From: VFKU01 sp038916785 | Lineage (GTDB): Bacteria > Hydrogenedentota > Hydrogenedentia > Hydrogenedentales > GCA-2746185 | DNA length: 64,000 nt | Direction of reading: 5' to 3' | Assembly (NCBI GenBank): GCA_038916785.1 | Contig: JBCLBO010000002.1 | Coordinates: forward strand, 1 to 64,000 | Shown here: positions 1-8,200 of the stretch, in pieces | Position numbering within the stretch: the first letter of the stretch is position 1 | Layout of the letters: every line of letters begins with the position of its first letter | Notes under the pieces: model-generated | The model's input: only the letters and a program-made list of their open reading frames with translations | Database searches by the model: none | What the model was told of the DNA's origin: nothing | Position numbers and translations under genes: made by a program

Positions 1-90
1 CGGGCGAGGGCACCCGCCGCCACTGGAGTGTGGGCGGGTCGGAAGTGTGGCGAGTCGCAATCTAGGCGTAGGATTGTTTATTCTGTATAT

Positions 91-231
91 GGCGCAGGGC
101 CTGCGGCGTTGAGGGCCGGGTCCTATTCAACGAGCCGCTGCCGAACCTGGTCAGGTCCGGAAGGAAGCAGCCATAGGCGTGTCGGCGCGTGTGCTGTAGG
201 TTTGCTTGGCCGGAGCTGCCGGTCCTGCGCC
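91..231 (+). ncRNA. ffs: Signal recognition particle RNA (4.5S/small SRP RNA)
   Basis: The core GTCAGGTCCGGAAGGAAGCA at 150-169 is the universal SRP domain IV hairpin, with the GGAA tetraloop at 159-162 and the asymmetric loop that binds Ffh. The ends 91-98 (GGCGCAGG) and 224-231 (CCTGCGCC) pair perfectly and set the boundaries, giving about 141 bases. A TATTCT hexamer at 79-84 lies at -10 distance from base 91; no good -35 was found. SRP RNA directs ribosomes making membrane and exported proteins to FtsY/SecYEG. Its place just upstream of dnaX is a widely conserved bacterial arrangement and supports the call. Confidence 0.93.
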
Positions 232-346
232 TTTGGAATTTACTTGTTTTGCGTGGATGGTCGCGGGGCGCCGGGTGTGCGAGATTGCCACGTCGGCCGC
301 GGCGGTGGACTGCTCGCGAAGGCGGGAGGACGTGCGCGGCCTTCTC

Positions 347-430
347 GCGATGACGGGAAGTCGGTCGTGGACTGAAGGCATCTCGATTCGCTGAAATCGC
401 GGTTCGCGGTCTCCTCGCAATGACGGGATG
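347..430. repeat. Two copies of a CGCRATGACGGGA motif in the ffs-dnaX spacer
   Basis: The spacer 232-441 holds no gene. It carries CGCGATGACGGGA near 347 and CGCAATGACGGGA near 417. The second copy, reversed, matches the CGTCATTGCGAGGAG stretch at 34035-34049, so this looks like a remnant of a dispersed intergenic repeat present elsewhere in the window. Confidence 0.5.
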
Positions 431-441
431 GGCGTGTAGGC

Positions 442-1989
442 ATGGCGGACGACCACTATCTAGTGCTGGCGCGGCGCTGGCGTCCGCAGACCTTTGGCGA
501 CGTCATCGGGCAGGAACACATCACCCGGACGCTGCAAAACGCGCTGCGATCGGGCCGGATTCATCACGCCTACCTTTTCGTCGGGTCGCGCGGGATCGGC
601 AAGACGACCTCCGCGCGGATTCTTGCGCGCTGCCTGAATTGCCTGTCCACCGACGCGCCGACGCCCGACCCTTGCGGGACCTGTCCGAATTGCCGGTCGA
701 TCACCGCGGGCAATAACATGGACGTGATCGAAATCGACGGCGCCTCGAACAACAGCGTCGAAGATGTGCGGCAGATTCGCGACAACATCCGGATGATGCC
801 CTCGACCGGGCGCTACAAGATTTACGTGATCGACGAAGTGCATCAGCTCTCGACCGCGGCGTTCAACGCGCTGCTCAAGACCCTCGAAGAGCCACCACCG
901 CATGGGGTGTTCATCCTGGCGACGACGGAATCTCACAAGATCCCCGCGACGATCATCTCGCGCTGCCAGCGGCTGGATTTCCGCCGCGTCGCGCTCAAGG
1001 AACTGATCGGCCTGCTGCGGAAAATTGTGACGGCGGAAAAACGCTCGGCGACGGACGACGCGTTGTATGCGATCGCGCGCGCGGCGGACGGCGGGGTGCG
1101 CGACGCGGAGAGCATCCTCGATCAGCTGTTCTCGTATTGCGACGGCGCGATCACGTATCAGGACGTGTACAGCGTGCTGGGGCTGGTCGACTGGCAGGCG
1201 CTGCACGATCTCTGCGACGCGCTCAGCGGCGAAGACATCGTGCGCCTGCTGAAAATCGTCGAAGAAATCGCCGTGCAGGGCAAGGACCTCTCGCAGTTTG
1301 CCCAGGAGATCCTGCGGTATTTCCGCAATTTGCTCGTGCTGCGCAGCGGCGGGCCGGCGGAGTTGCTGGCGTTGCCGGACGACGAAGTCGCCACCATGCG
1401 CGCGCGCGCGGGCCGATTTACGCTCATGCAGCTCGTGCGGCTGGTGGAACAGTTCGCCGATCTGGCGACAGGATTCGATTCGCAACTCGCACAGCGCACC
1501 GCGCTCGAGGTGCTGCTCATCCGCATATCGAAACGCTCCGTGGACGTGTCCATCGAGAGCGTGATCGAAAAACTCGCGATGCTGCGCGAGGGCGGAGCGC
1601 CCGTCGCGCCCCATACCGCGCTCCCGGCGCCCAAGACCGCGCCTACCGCACCGAAGCCGGCAGCAGAGGGCCCCTCTCCCGGTACCGCCCAGAAGGCCAC
1701 GCCCGTGGCCGCCGCCAAAAAAAAAAGCGAAGTGAGTCCTGAACCCGCGTTTCGCGCGGTGCCGGATTTCGCCAAGCCCGCAGCCGCAGCGAAAACCGAA
1801 CGCGCGCCGGCGAACGGCGGTCGGCCGGTCCGCCACGAGTCGCCCGCCGCGCCCAGCGTGCGGGCGGACGAGGCGCAGCAATTGCTCGAGGATCCCCATG
1901 TGCAACAAATCGTCACTGTATTTAAGGGGACGATCGTCGACGTGAAGACCGTCGCGCCGATCGCGCCTGGGCCTGCCGAGTCCGAATAG
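442..1989 (+). CDS. dnaX: DNA polymerase III subunit tau/gamma (clamp loader)
   Basis: ATPase of the clamp loader that opens the beta clamp onto primed DNA; tau also links the polymerase cores. The 515-residue product has Walker A GSRGIGKT (48-55), a zinc-binding Cys set (C67, C78, C81, C84), Walker B DEVH (131-134) and the SRC sensor (173-175). After about residue 370 it passes into an Ala/Pro/Lys-rich linker and a divergent C-terminal region ending in a short conserved-looking helix. A run of ten A at 1717-1726 falls in the linker at codons 426-429, with stops in both other frames just downstream, so a short gamma-like form is likely (see findings). ffs is upstream as usual, but the common partners ybaB and recR do not follow. 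Confidence 0.97.
   Translation: MADDHYLVLARRWRPQTFGDVIGQEHITRTLQNALRSGRIHHAYLFVGSRGIGKTTSARILARCLNCLSTDAPTPDPCGTCPNCRSITAGNNMDVIEIDGASNNSVEDVRQIRDNIRMMPSTGRYKIYVIDEVHQLSTAAFNALLKTLEEPPPHGVFILATTESHKIPATIISRCQRLDFRRVALKELIGLLRKIVTAEKRSATDDALYAIARAADGGVRDAESILDQLFSYCDGAITYQDVYSVLGLVDWQALHDLCDALSGEDIVRLLKIVEEIAVQGKDLSQFAQEILRYFRNLLVLRSGGPAELLALPDDEVATMRARAGRFTLMQLVRLVEQFADLATGFDSQLAQRTALEVLLIRISKRSVDVSIESVIEKLAMLREGGAPVAPHTALPAPKTAPTAPKPAAEGPSPGTAQKATPVAAAKKKSEVSPEPAFRAVPDFAKPAAAAKTERAPANGGRPVRHESPAAPSVRADEAQQLLEDPHVQQIVTVFKGTIVDVKTVAPIAPGPAESE
1717..1742 (+). promoter_or_regulatory. A10 slippage or frameshift site in dnaX with stops in both alternative frames
   Basis: Ten consecutive A at 1717-1726 encode KKK in frame. 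Reading shifted by one base reaches TGA at 1733-1735; shifted the other way it reaches TGA at 1740-1742. Either event truncates the protein after about 428-433 residues, close to the 431 residues of E. coli gamma. Thermus dnaX uses a comparable A run for transcriptional slippage and E. coli uses A AAA AAG for ribosomal frameshifting. A weak hairpin (1745-1749 with 1755-1759) follows. Confidence 0.6.
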
Positions 1990-2261
1990 GAGCGTTATCT
2001 CCTCGTTCTTTCCTTTACAGCAAGGAACGGAAGACCACAGAGGGGGATTCGTCCGATCATCCTTCCAGACCCGACGTTGCGAGGACGGCCGTGCCAGTCG
2101 CTTCGTCCTCGCACGCAGACCTCCGTCACGGCCGACGAAGCACTCCCGCCCTCCGACGGTTCTGCTTCTGGCGCGATCGGCGGTGGCTGTGCTAGTATCT
2201 GGAGTGCGTCGGGGGCGCAGATCCGCGAATTGCGCGGCGCTCATTGGGGGTCCCGCCGGCC

Positions 2262-4478
2262 GTGAAGCAAAATAGCGCGTTGTCGTGGTCCTTCTTGCTG
2301 ATGGCCACGTGCCTATTTGGCGTGGGACTCGGCCTCTCGCTGGGCTACGCGATTTTTAGTCCGAAGGCGCCGATTCCATCCGCCGGCGCGCCACCACGTG
2401 CCACGCAGCAGGCCGCCGAGCCTCCCGCCGAATCCACCGCGACGCCTGCATCCGTGGCGAGTGTTGAGCAGAAACCTTCGCCCTCCCCCGGCACGCCGGA
2501 CGCAGCTCCAACCAACCCGCCCGAGGCTGTCGCTTCCTCCGCCGCGCCGGGGGAACCCGGGTACTGGGCCGCGCGGCATTTGTTCATCGCGCTGAACGGG
2601 CAGTGGCTGGCCGACGGCACGAGGGAATTGCTCCGGGAGTTGCGGCCGGGCGGCGTGCTCTTGCAGGACGTGAACCTCGGGTCGCGCACGCAGACCTTCG
2701 CACTGGTCAAAGAGATTAAAGCGGCCGTCGGTCTCGGCGAAGGCCTGGGCGATCTGCCGCTGATGGCCGTGCAGCAGGAAGTCGGCCCGTACAATCTGCT
2801 GGGCCTCGAGAACGCGCTCAGCGCGCAGGCGCTCGGACAGAATGGCGATCCGGAGTTGGCGCGCAAGCTCGGCCAGGAATACGGCGCGGCCTGTGTGGGC
2901 CGCGGGATCGCCGTCGCGTTTGCCCCGGTGCTCGATGTCTTCGAGCCGGGCGCGATCAATCCCGGCTTCGCCCTGCGCAGTTTCGGCACGGAGCACACGC
3001 TGGTCGCGCGCATCGGCCTCGCAATGGCGGACGGTCTGCGGCAGGGCGGCGTGCTGCCGGTCGTGAAAAATTTCCCGGGATACGGCGCGGCCACCTACGG
3101 GTCAGACGGATTGCTCGTCGCATTAAACAAAGACCCCGCGGCGCTGGGCAAGCTGTTGTACCCCTTTGACCAGGCCGTGCGGCGCGGGGTGCCGGGGATT
3201 CTGGTGGCGCACGTCGCCGTGCCCGCGCTCGACCCGGAAGATCCGCGGCGGCCGGCGGCGCTCTCTCCCGTGCTGGTGACGGAGTTGCTGCGCGGGCGCT
3301 GGGGCTACGAGGGCGTGATCGTCGCCGACGACGTCGCGCTGAACCCCATGACGCGAACGATGGGCGCCGAGCAGGCCGCCGTGCAGGCGCTGGCGGCAGG
3401 ATGCGACGCCGTGATCCTGCTCGACCCGGACCCAGCGCGCATCCGCGCGGTGAGCGGGGCGATCGCGGCGGCGGTCGAGCGCGGGACGCTGTCCAGAGAA
3501 AAACTACAACAGAGCGTCGCGCGCTTGACGCGCTGGCAGGAGGCGATCGGAAACCTGAATCCGATCCGCGCGACGCCCGAGGCCGTACACCTGGCCGAGG
3601 CCGTGTCGCTCCCAATCGTCACCGCGCCCGAGACGATCGCCCCGGCTATACCTGCCGAACCATTGCCGTCGACCGAATTGAGGGCTGCGGCCGAGACGGC
3701 CGCGCCGACCGTGACCCAACCCGGGGGCGTCGAGACGCCACCGGCTGACGCGCCGGAGACCTCCGCGCCGGCCGCGGAGACGGGGACTTCGGAGGCGCAG
3801 CCCGCGCCGTCCTCGCCGCCGGCAACGCCGGGTGAGGCGAGCGCGGAGGGCGAGCGCAGCCGAATCGAGCATAGGGTGGGCGAGAGCGAGTCGCTCGCAG
3901 ACATCGCGCGGGCATATGACGTATCGGTCGAGGACCTCAAGACGTGGAACGCGCTGCCGTCCGAAGCGATCGCCGCGGGAACGAAATTGACGGTGTTTCT
4001 GGGCGAGGGAGGCATCGCGCCGGCCCCGGCGGACGCGAAACCGGGCGTGCCCGTGCCCATTGAATCTACGAAGGAAAGCGGGCCCGCGCCGTCCTCGCCG
4101 CCAGCAACGCCGGAGTTGACTGGAGTCAGCGGGAAGGCGGTTTACACCGTGGTCGAGGGCGACACGCTCGCAGGCATTGCCGAGAAGTTTCACGTGGCGT
4201 TCGCGGACATCAAACTTTGGAATGGACTCGATACGGACACGGTGGACGCCGGGGCCGTGCTGACTATATTTCTTGAGGCCCAGAGTGCGCCCGCAGCAGA
4301 GCTGCCCGCGCCGGAGATCGAGACGCAACTCTACGTCGTGCTCGCGGGCGACACGGTGAGCAAGATCGCGCGCGAGCACAAGACCACGAACGGGATTATC
4401 CTGACGCTGAACGGTATGAAGAACGCGAACCACATCGTGGCCGGGCAGCGGTTGAAAGTGCCCAAACTCCCGTCCTAG
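2262..4478 (+). CDS. Membrane-anchored GH3-like domain protein with three LysM repeats
   Basis: A GTG start at 2262 gives MKQNSALSW followed by a hydrophobic anchor; a TTG at 2244 would add six residues. After a Pro/Ala linker comes a glycoside hydrolase family 3 domain related to beta-N-acetylhexosaminidase NagZ (about residues 100-400). The usual KHFPGHG is here KNFPGYG and the DSH acid/base loop reads YGSDG, while the nucleophile region VADDVAL is kept, so catalysis by the standard mechanism is doubtful. Three LysM modules follow (about 535-580, 630-675 and 690-738), separated by Pro/Glu linkers, pointing to peptidoglycan binding in the envelope. It follows dnaX by 272 bases. GH3 fold and LysM are well supported; enzymatic activity is not. 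Confidence 0.82.
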   Translation: MKQNSALSWSFLLMATCLFGVGLGLSLGYAIFSPKAPIPSAGAPPRATQQAAEPPAESTATPASVASVEQKPSPSPGTPDAAPTNPPEAVASSAAPGEPGYWAARHLFIALNGQWLADGTRELLRELRPGGVLLQDVNLGSRTQTFALVKEIKAAVGLGEGLGDLPLMAVQQEVGPYNLLGLENALSAQALGQNGDPELARKLGQEYGAACVGRGIAVAFAPVLDVFEPGAINPGFALRSFGTEHTLVARIGLAMADGLRQGGVLPVVKNFPGYGAATYGSDGLLVALNKDPAALGKLLYPFDQAVRRGVPGILVAHVAVPALDPEDPRRPAALSPVLVTELLRGRWGYEGVIVADDVALNPMTRTMGAEQAAVQALAAGCDAVILLDPDPARIRAVSGAIAAAVERGTLSREKLQQSVARLTRWQEAIGNLNPIRATPEAVHLAEAVSLPIVTAPETIAPAIPAEPLPSTELRAAAETAAPTVTQPGGVETPPADAPETSAPAAETGTSEAQPAPSSPPATPGEASAEGERSRIEHRVGESESLADIARAYDVSVEDLKTWNALPSEAIAAGTKLTVFLGEGGIAPAPADAKPGVPVPIESTKESGPAPSSPPATPELTGVSGKAVYTVVEGDTLAGIAEKFHVAFADIKLWNGLDTDTVDAGAVLTIFLEAQSAPAAELPAPEIETQLYVVLAGDTVSKIAREHKTTNGIILTLNGMKNANHIVAGQRLKVPKLPS

Positions 4479-4581
4479 AGCATTTTAACAAATCATCGAT
4501 ACGATCGGGACCAGACTCCTTACTATTTTATTGCGGTCATCGGCGTCCATCTGTATCTATCGGTGGATAATTTGCTCTAGT
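4475..4581. repeat. Intergenic element: CTAGAGCA inverted ends around a 10-base-period array
   Basis: CTAGAGCA at the stop of the preceding gene is repeated inverted near 4574-4581. Inside, 4537-4565 is a threefold array of about 10 bases (CATCGGCGTC, CATCTGTATC, TATCGGTGGA). Related arrays lie at 5486-5521 (inverted), 16326-16352 and 47013-47037. No gene or terminator T-run is evident. Confidence 0.55.
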
Positions 4582-4696
4582 CCTGCGCCGATTCTCCGTT
4601 GATCCGCGGGCGGATGCGCCGTATCCTGTGCGTCTTGCCTGCGAATTGGGCGCAACACGCCGGACGAAACCACGAAATCAGAGGAAGGATTGCATC

Positions 4697-5464
4697 ATGC
4701 CGATTGCCGATTTTAGTTTGAAGGGAAGGACCGCGGTGGTCACGGGGGCGAGCCGGGGCATCGGCGAGGCGATCGCGCGCGCGCTGGCCGAGAACGGCGC
4801 GGACCTGGTGATCGCGGCGCGCAAGCAGGAGTCGCTCGAGGGCGTGGCCGCGGCCATCCGGAAGGACTACGGCGTGAAATGCGTGCCGGTGGCGTGTCAC
4901 ACGGGCGACCCGAACGCGATCGCGGCGCTGTTCGCCAAGGTGAAGGCGGAATTTGGCCGCTGCGACGTGCTGGTGAACAACGCGGCGACGAACCCGTACT
5001 TCGGGCCCGCGATTCAGATGGAGCTGCCGGCCTTCGACAAGACCTTCGAGGTGAACGTGCGCGGATACTTTGTGGCGGCGCAATGCGCGGCGCGCATGAT
5101 GGTCGAGCAGGGCAAAGGATCAATCATCAACGTGGCGTCGATCGCGGGGATTTCGCCGGGCGTGATGCAGGTTGTGTACAGCATGACAAAGGCGGCCGTG
5201 ATCAGCATGACCAAGGGCTTCGCCAAGGAACTGGGATCGAGCAACGTGCGCGTGAACGCGATCTGCCCCGGCGTGGTGGACACGAAGTTCGCCAGCGTGC
5301 TGATCAACACGCCGGAGATTTACGACCAGTTCATCACCCAGATTCCGCTGCGGCGCCACGCGCAGCCCAGCGAGATGGCGGGCATCGCGGTGTATCTCGC
5401 ATCCGACGCGAGCAGCTACACGACCGGTGCCGCGTTTGTGTCTGACGGCGGGATGACGGCGTGA
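4697..5464 (+). CDS. Short-chain dehydrogenase/reductase (FabG/DHRS4-like)
   Basis: Cytosolic NAD(P)-dependent oxidoreductase of 255 residues with a complete classical SDR set: TGASRGIG nucleotide loop near residue 15, NNAA, catalytic Ser in INVAS, YSMTK catalytic Tyr/Lys, and the PG motif after it. The ATG at 4697 follows a strong GAGGAAGG at 4681-4688; an upstream in-frame ATG at 4628 has no comparable site. It most resembles FabG-like and DHRS4-like enzymes; the substrate cannot be told. It stands alone, with no adjacent fatty-acid genes. Confidence 0.88.
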   Translation: MPIADFSLKGRTAVVTGASRGIGEAIARALAENGADLVIAARKQESLEGVAAAIRKDYGVKCVPVACHTGDPNAIAALFAKVKAEFGRCDVLVNNAATNPYFGPAIQMELPAFDKTFEVNVRGYFVAAQCAARMMVEQGKGSIINVASIAGISPGVMQVVYSMTKAAVISMTKGFAKELGSSNVRVNAICPGVVDTKFASVLINTPEIYDQFITQIPLRRHAQPSEMAGIAVYLASDASSYTTGAAFVSDGGMTA

Positions 5465-5830
5465 AGGAAGGTCAAACGCGAAGTAACCACCGATGGACCG
5501 TGATGAACACCGATAAGACCAGAGAATTCAATCGATGCCGGAATCGTTTCTCATTGTTGGACAAGTGGAAATCGAAAACGGGTCGTGACCATGCCGGAGG
5601 AGGCGCGATGAGAGACACGCCGAGGGTACGCTCCAGTGGCAGGAACTGCGCCGCGGTTGTAGCCGCTGTCGGCTAAGGCGGGCGCGAAGTAGTCCGCTCG
5701 CAGGCCGGGTTGACCCCCGCGCGTTCCATGCACTACGATGTTCATCTTCGAGTAGGCGCACGTTTCGTGCGATTCGTCAACTCCGCCCGGCTTGCCCGGC
5801 GCCGGATGCGAACTTGGGAGGAGTCTGTCC
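5465..5830. repeat. Non-coding spacer with an inverted copy of the 10-base-period repeat
   Basis: No convincing gene. 5486-5521 contains AACCACCGATGG and GATGAACACCGATAAGA, the reverse of the CATCNGTGTY arrays at 4537 and 16326. The rest is unremarkable apart from the GGGAGGA ribosome site of tpx at its right edge. Confidence 0.6.
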
Positions 5831-6334
5831 ATGGCCCGTCAAACGACCCTGAGAGGCAATCCGCTACCGCTGGAAGGTCCCGAACTCAAAGTGGGCGATG
5901 CGGCCCCGGATGCCAAGCTGGCGAAGAACTTGGTGGACGAGGTGCAACTGAGCGCGTACAAGGGCAAGATGCGGATATTCAGCGTGGTGCCTTCGCTGGA
6001 CACGCCGGTGTGCGCCTTGCAAACCAAGCGATTCAACGAGGAGGCCGTGAAGCTTCCGAACGTGGCCTTCATCACGATCAGCGCGGACTTGCCGACGGCG
6101 CAGGCGCGCTTCTGCGGCGCTGAAGGCATCGACAAGGAGAAGCTGATCGTCCTGAGCGACCACCGCTCGATGGATTTTGGCAAGAAATACGGCACGCTGG
6201 TGTCGCCCCTGCGCGTGGAGTGCCGCGCGGTGTTCGTGATCGGCGCGGACGACAAGGTGAAGTACGCGGAGTACGTGCCGGAGATCGCGAACCACCCGAA
6301 CTACGACGCGGCGCTCGCTGCGGCGAAATCGTAG
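5831..6334 (+). CDS. tpx: Thiol peroxidase (atypical 2-Cys peroxiredoxin)
   Basis: Reduces hydrogen and lipid peroxides using thioredoxin. The 167-residue product matches the family length, with peroxidatic C61 in SLDTPVC and resolving C95 in ARFC, the same numbering as E. coli Tpx. ATG 5831 is chosen because GGGAGGA lies just upstream; a longer in-frame start at 5792 lacks a site. A ferritin gene begins 14 bases after the stop, so the two probably form an oxidative-stress/iron operon. Confidence 0.96.
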   Translation: MARQTTLRGNPLPLEGPELKVGDAAPDAKLAKNLVDEVQLSAYKGKMRIFSVVPSLDTPVCALQTKRFNEEAVKLPNVAFITISADLPTAQARFCGAEGIDKEKLIVLSDHRSMDFGKKYGTLVSPLRVECRAVFVIGADDKVKYAEYVPEIANHPNYDAALAAAKS

Positions 6335-6348
6335 GCAGTGGAGGGGCC

Positions 6349-6861
6349 ATGTTAAAACCGAAGGTGTTGGCGAAGATCAACGACCAGCTCAACAAGGAAT
6401 TGGCCGCGGCGTATCTCTATTATTCGATGTCGGCGTACTTTGAGTCGATCAGCTTGAAAGGGTTTGCGAACTGGATGCGGATCCAGGCGCAGGAGGAACT
6501 GACTCATTCGCACCGGCTGCACTTGTACGTGATCAACCGCGGCGCGCGGCCGACTTTTGCCGCGGCGCCCGCGCCCAAGCAGGACTGGAAATCGCCGCTG
6601 GACGCGATGACCGACGCGTACAAGCACGAGTGCAAGGTCTCCGAGATGATTAACGAGTGCGTGGGCGTCGCTATCCAGGAAGGCGACCACATGACGAACA
6701 CGATGTTGCAATGGTTCGTGAACGAGCAGGTGGAAGAAGAGGCGGCGGCGGACGGCGTGGTGCAGAAGCTGAAATTGATTGGCGACAATTCCGGCGCGCT
6801 CTTCATGCTGGACAACGAATTGGCCGGGCGCAGGCTGGCGCAGGCTGGCGGCGCCCAGTAA
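6349..6861 (+). CDS. ftnA: Non-haem ferritin
   Basis: Iron-storage protein that oxidises Fe(II) and stores it in a 24-subunit shell. The 170-residue product has ferroxidase ligands E17, E50 and H53 at E. coli FtnA positions and the QEEL.H motif; the later Glu/Gln ligands lie in the expected helix (NEQVEEE). GAGGGG precedes ATG 6349. Co-transcription with tpx would pair peroxide removal with iron sequestration. Confidence 0.95.
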   Translation: MLKPKVLAKINDQLNKELAAAYLYYSMSAYFESISLKGFANWMRIQAQEELTHSHRLHLYVINRGARPTFAAAPAPKQDWKSPLDAMTDAYKHECKVSEMINECVGVAIQEGDHMTNTMLQWFVNEQVEEEAAADGVVQKLKLIGDNSGALFMLDNELAGRRLAQAGGAQ

Positions 6862-6884
6862 AACGCGGCCGGGCCAGTTTGGTA

Positions 6885-6914
6885 TTGACACAATCGATAA
6901 ATCCGCGATACAAT
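6885..6914 (+). promoter_or_regulatory. Sigma-70-type promoter for the pseudopilin operon
   Basis: TTGACA at 6885-6890, an 18-base spacer and TACAAT at 6909-6914: a near-consensus housekeeping promoter directed at the secretion genes that begin near 7037. Confidence 0.8.
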
Positions 6915-7036
6915 CCGCGCGGGTTCTGTAGACGAAGGCCCGCGCCCGCGGATTGACCACCGTGGTGTTGGGGCGCGAGGGGTGGACGCGGCGCGCGGTG
7001 CGCCCGGCCAGCCAAATGCGGAAGGAGAGCGGCGGC

Positions 7037-7558
7037 GTGCCACGACTGGGGCTGGGGGCGAATCGCGCGGGGGGCGGATTCACGCTCCTCGAGTTGCTCG
7101 CGGCGCTAGCTGTTCTCGGGGTCGCCTCGACCATTCTGCTGCAGATGTTCATGAGCAGCATGACCCTGGCCAAGACCAGCGCGACCCATCAAATCGCGGC
7201 GGACCTCGCCGAAGAATATTCTACCCTCGTGCAAACCCGGCCAGAACTTTTCGAATGGCCGAACTTCGCCGACGAGAAGCCAGGGACCATCGCGGTAATT
7301 AAAGTGCGCGAGGGCGGTCCGCTCGCCGCTGCGGCCGCGGAGCCGCCGTCGGCGCTACCGCTGCTTCGGCGCGCGCATGACCGCGAGATCGGGATGTACC
7401 GGGACTTTACCTGGAGCGCCACGGGGCGCCTGCCCTCGGTCGATGCGCAGTTCATCGAAGTGGATGTCGAAGTTGTCTGGGAACTGAACGGGCGCCTGCG
7501 GCAATTCGTGCTGGCGACGGCGGTCCCGCGCTCGACCGCGGAGAGGGCCGCCCAATGA
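7037..7558 (+). CDS. Type II secretion-type pseudopilin (prepilin N-terminus)
   Basis: Short leader NRAGG followed by GFTLLELLAALAVLG: a classic prepilin peptidase site with Glu at mature position 5, then an inner-membrane helix and a variable periplasmic domain. GTG 7037 is preferred because GAAGGAGA lies at 7021-7028; ATG 7016 is the alternative and has no clear site. It overlaps the next pseudopilin by 4 bases. The subtype (GspI- or PulG-like) cannot be fixed; its place ahead of J- and K-like genes suggests a minor pseudopilin. Confidence 0.8.
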   Translation: MPRLGLGANRAGGGFTLLELLAALAVLGVASTILLQMFMSSMTLAKTSATHQIAADLAEEYSTLVQTRPELFEWPNFADEKPGTIAVIKVREGGPLAAAAAEPPSALPLLRRAHDREIGMYRDFTWSATGRLPSVDAQFIEVDVEVVWELNGRLRQFVLATAVPRSTAERAAQ

Positions 7559-8193
7559 AGCGAACGCGTCAGCGCGGCAAGGCCGGATTCACTCTTCTCG
7601 AAATCCTCGTCGTGGCGGGAATCTTCGGCGTCGTGATGACCGTGGGCACGTCGGCTTTTGTCGGCGTGACGCGCGCGTGGAACGAGCGGCGCGCGATCAC
7701 GGATCTAGACAATCAGGCCCGCGCAGCGCTCGAGTCCATCCGGCAAGACGTTAAAGCGGCGATTTCCTCCGACGTGTCCGGCGCGGTCCTCTCGGGCGCG
7801 TCGCGCACGGTGACGGACGATCGCTCCTATCCCCCCGCGACCTACGCAGACGACGACCTCGTGTTGGCCGTCGAGGACGCATCCCGAGGCACGCCGGTGC
7901 CGATGAAGGTGGCGTATCGCGTGGAGCGAGACGGCGCGACGGGGTTTCTCGTGAGGACAACCGGCGGACTCTCCGCCGAGTCCCCCGCGGGTGCTCCGCT
8001 GCAAGTGACGAAGGCGCGGGTGCAAGGATTCAAGGTCGAATATCTCGGGCGCGGCCCGGGTGCGGCATGGAGCGGGGCGTGGGCAGGGCCGGGACTGCCC
8101 GGCGCGGTGCGAGTGAGCATCGCGTTGGAGCATCCCGTCCGGTCTGAGTATCAGATCGCCCGCAAGGCCGTATTTCCCATTCACGTTCAGTAG
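7555..8193 (+). CDS. GspJ-like minor pseudopilin
   Basis: The N-terminus KAGFTLLEILVVAGIFGVV is a prepilin leader with Glu5 and a membrane helix; the 212-residue length and the acidic periplasmic domain fit GspJ, which caps the pseudopilus with GspI and GspK. ATGA overlap with the preceding gene shows translational coupling, and a GspK-like gene begins 7 bases after its stop. Confidence 0.78.
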   Translation: MKRTRQRGKAGFTLLEILVVAGIFGVVMTVGTSAFVGVTRAWNERRAITDLDNQARAALESIRQDVKAAISSDVSGAVLSGASRTVTDDRSYPPATYADDDLVLAVEDASRGTPVPMKVAYRVERDGATGFLVRTTGGLSAESPAGAPLQVTKARVQGFKVEYLGRGPGAAWSGAWAGPGLPGAVRVSIALEHPVRSEYQIARKAVFPIHVQ

Positions 8194-8200
8194 GTGGCGC

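Noticed and set aside
460..2244. Long open frame antisense to dnaX
   Set aside because: GC-rich codon bias of dnaX keeps the opposite frame open; the protein is Arg-rich low-complexity with no motif.
5461..5676. 71-codon frame after the first SDR gene
   Set aside because: Runs through the dispersed 10-base-period repeat and resembles no protein.
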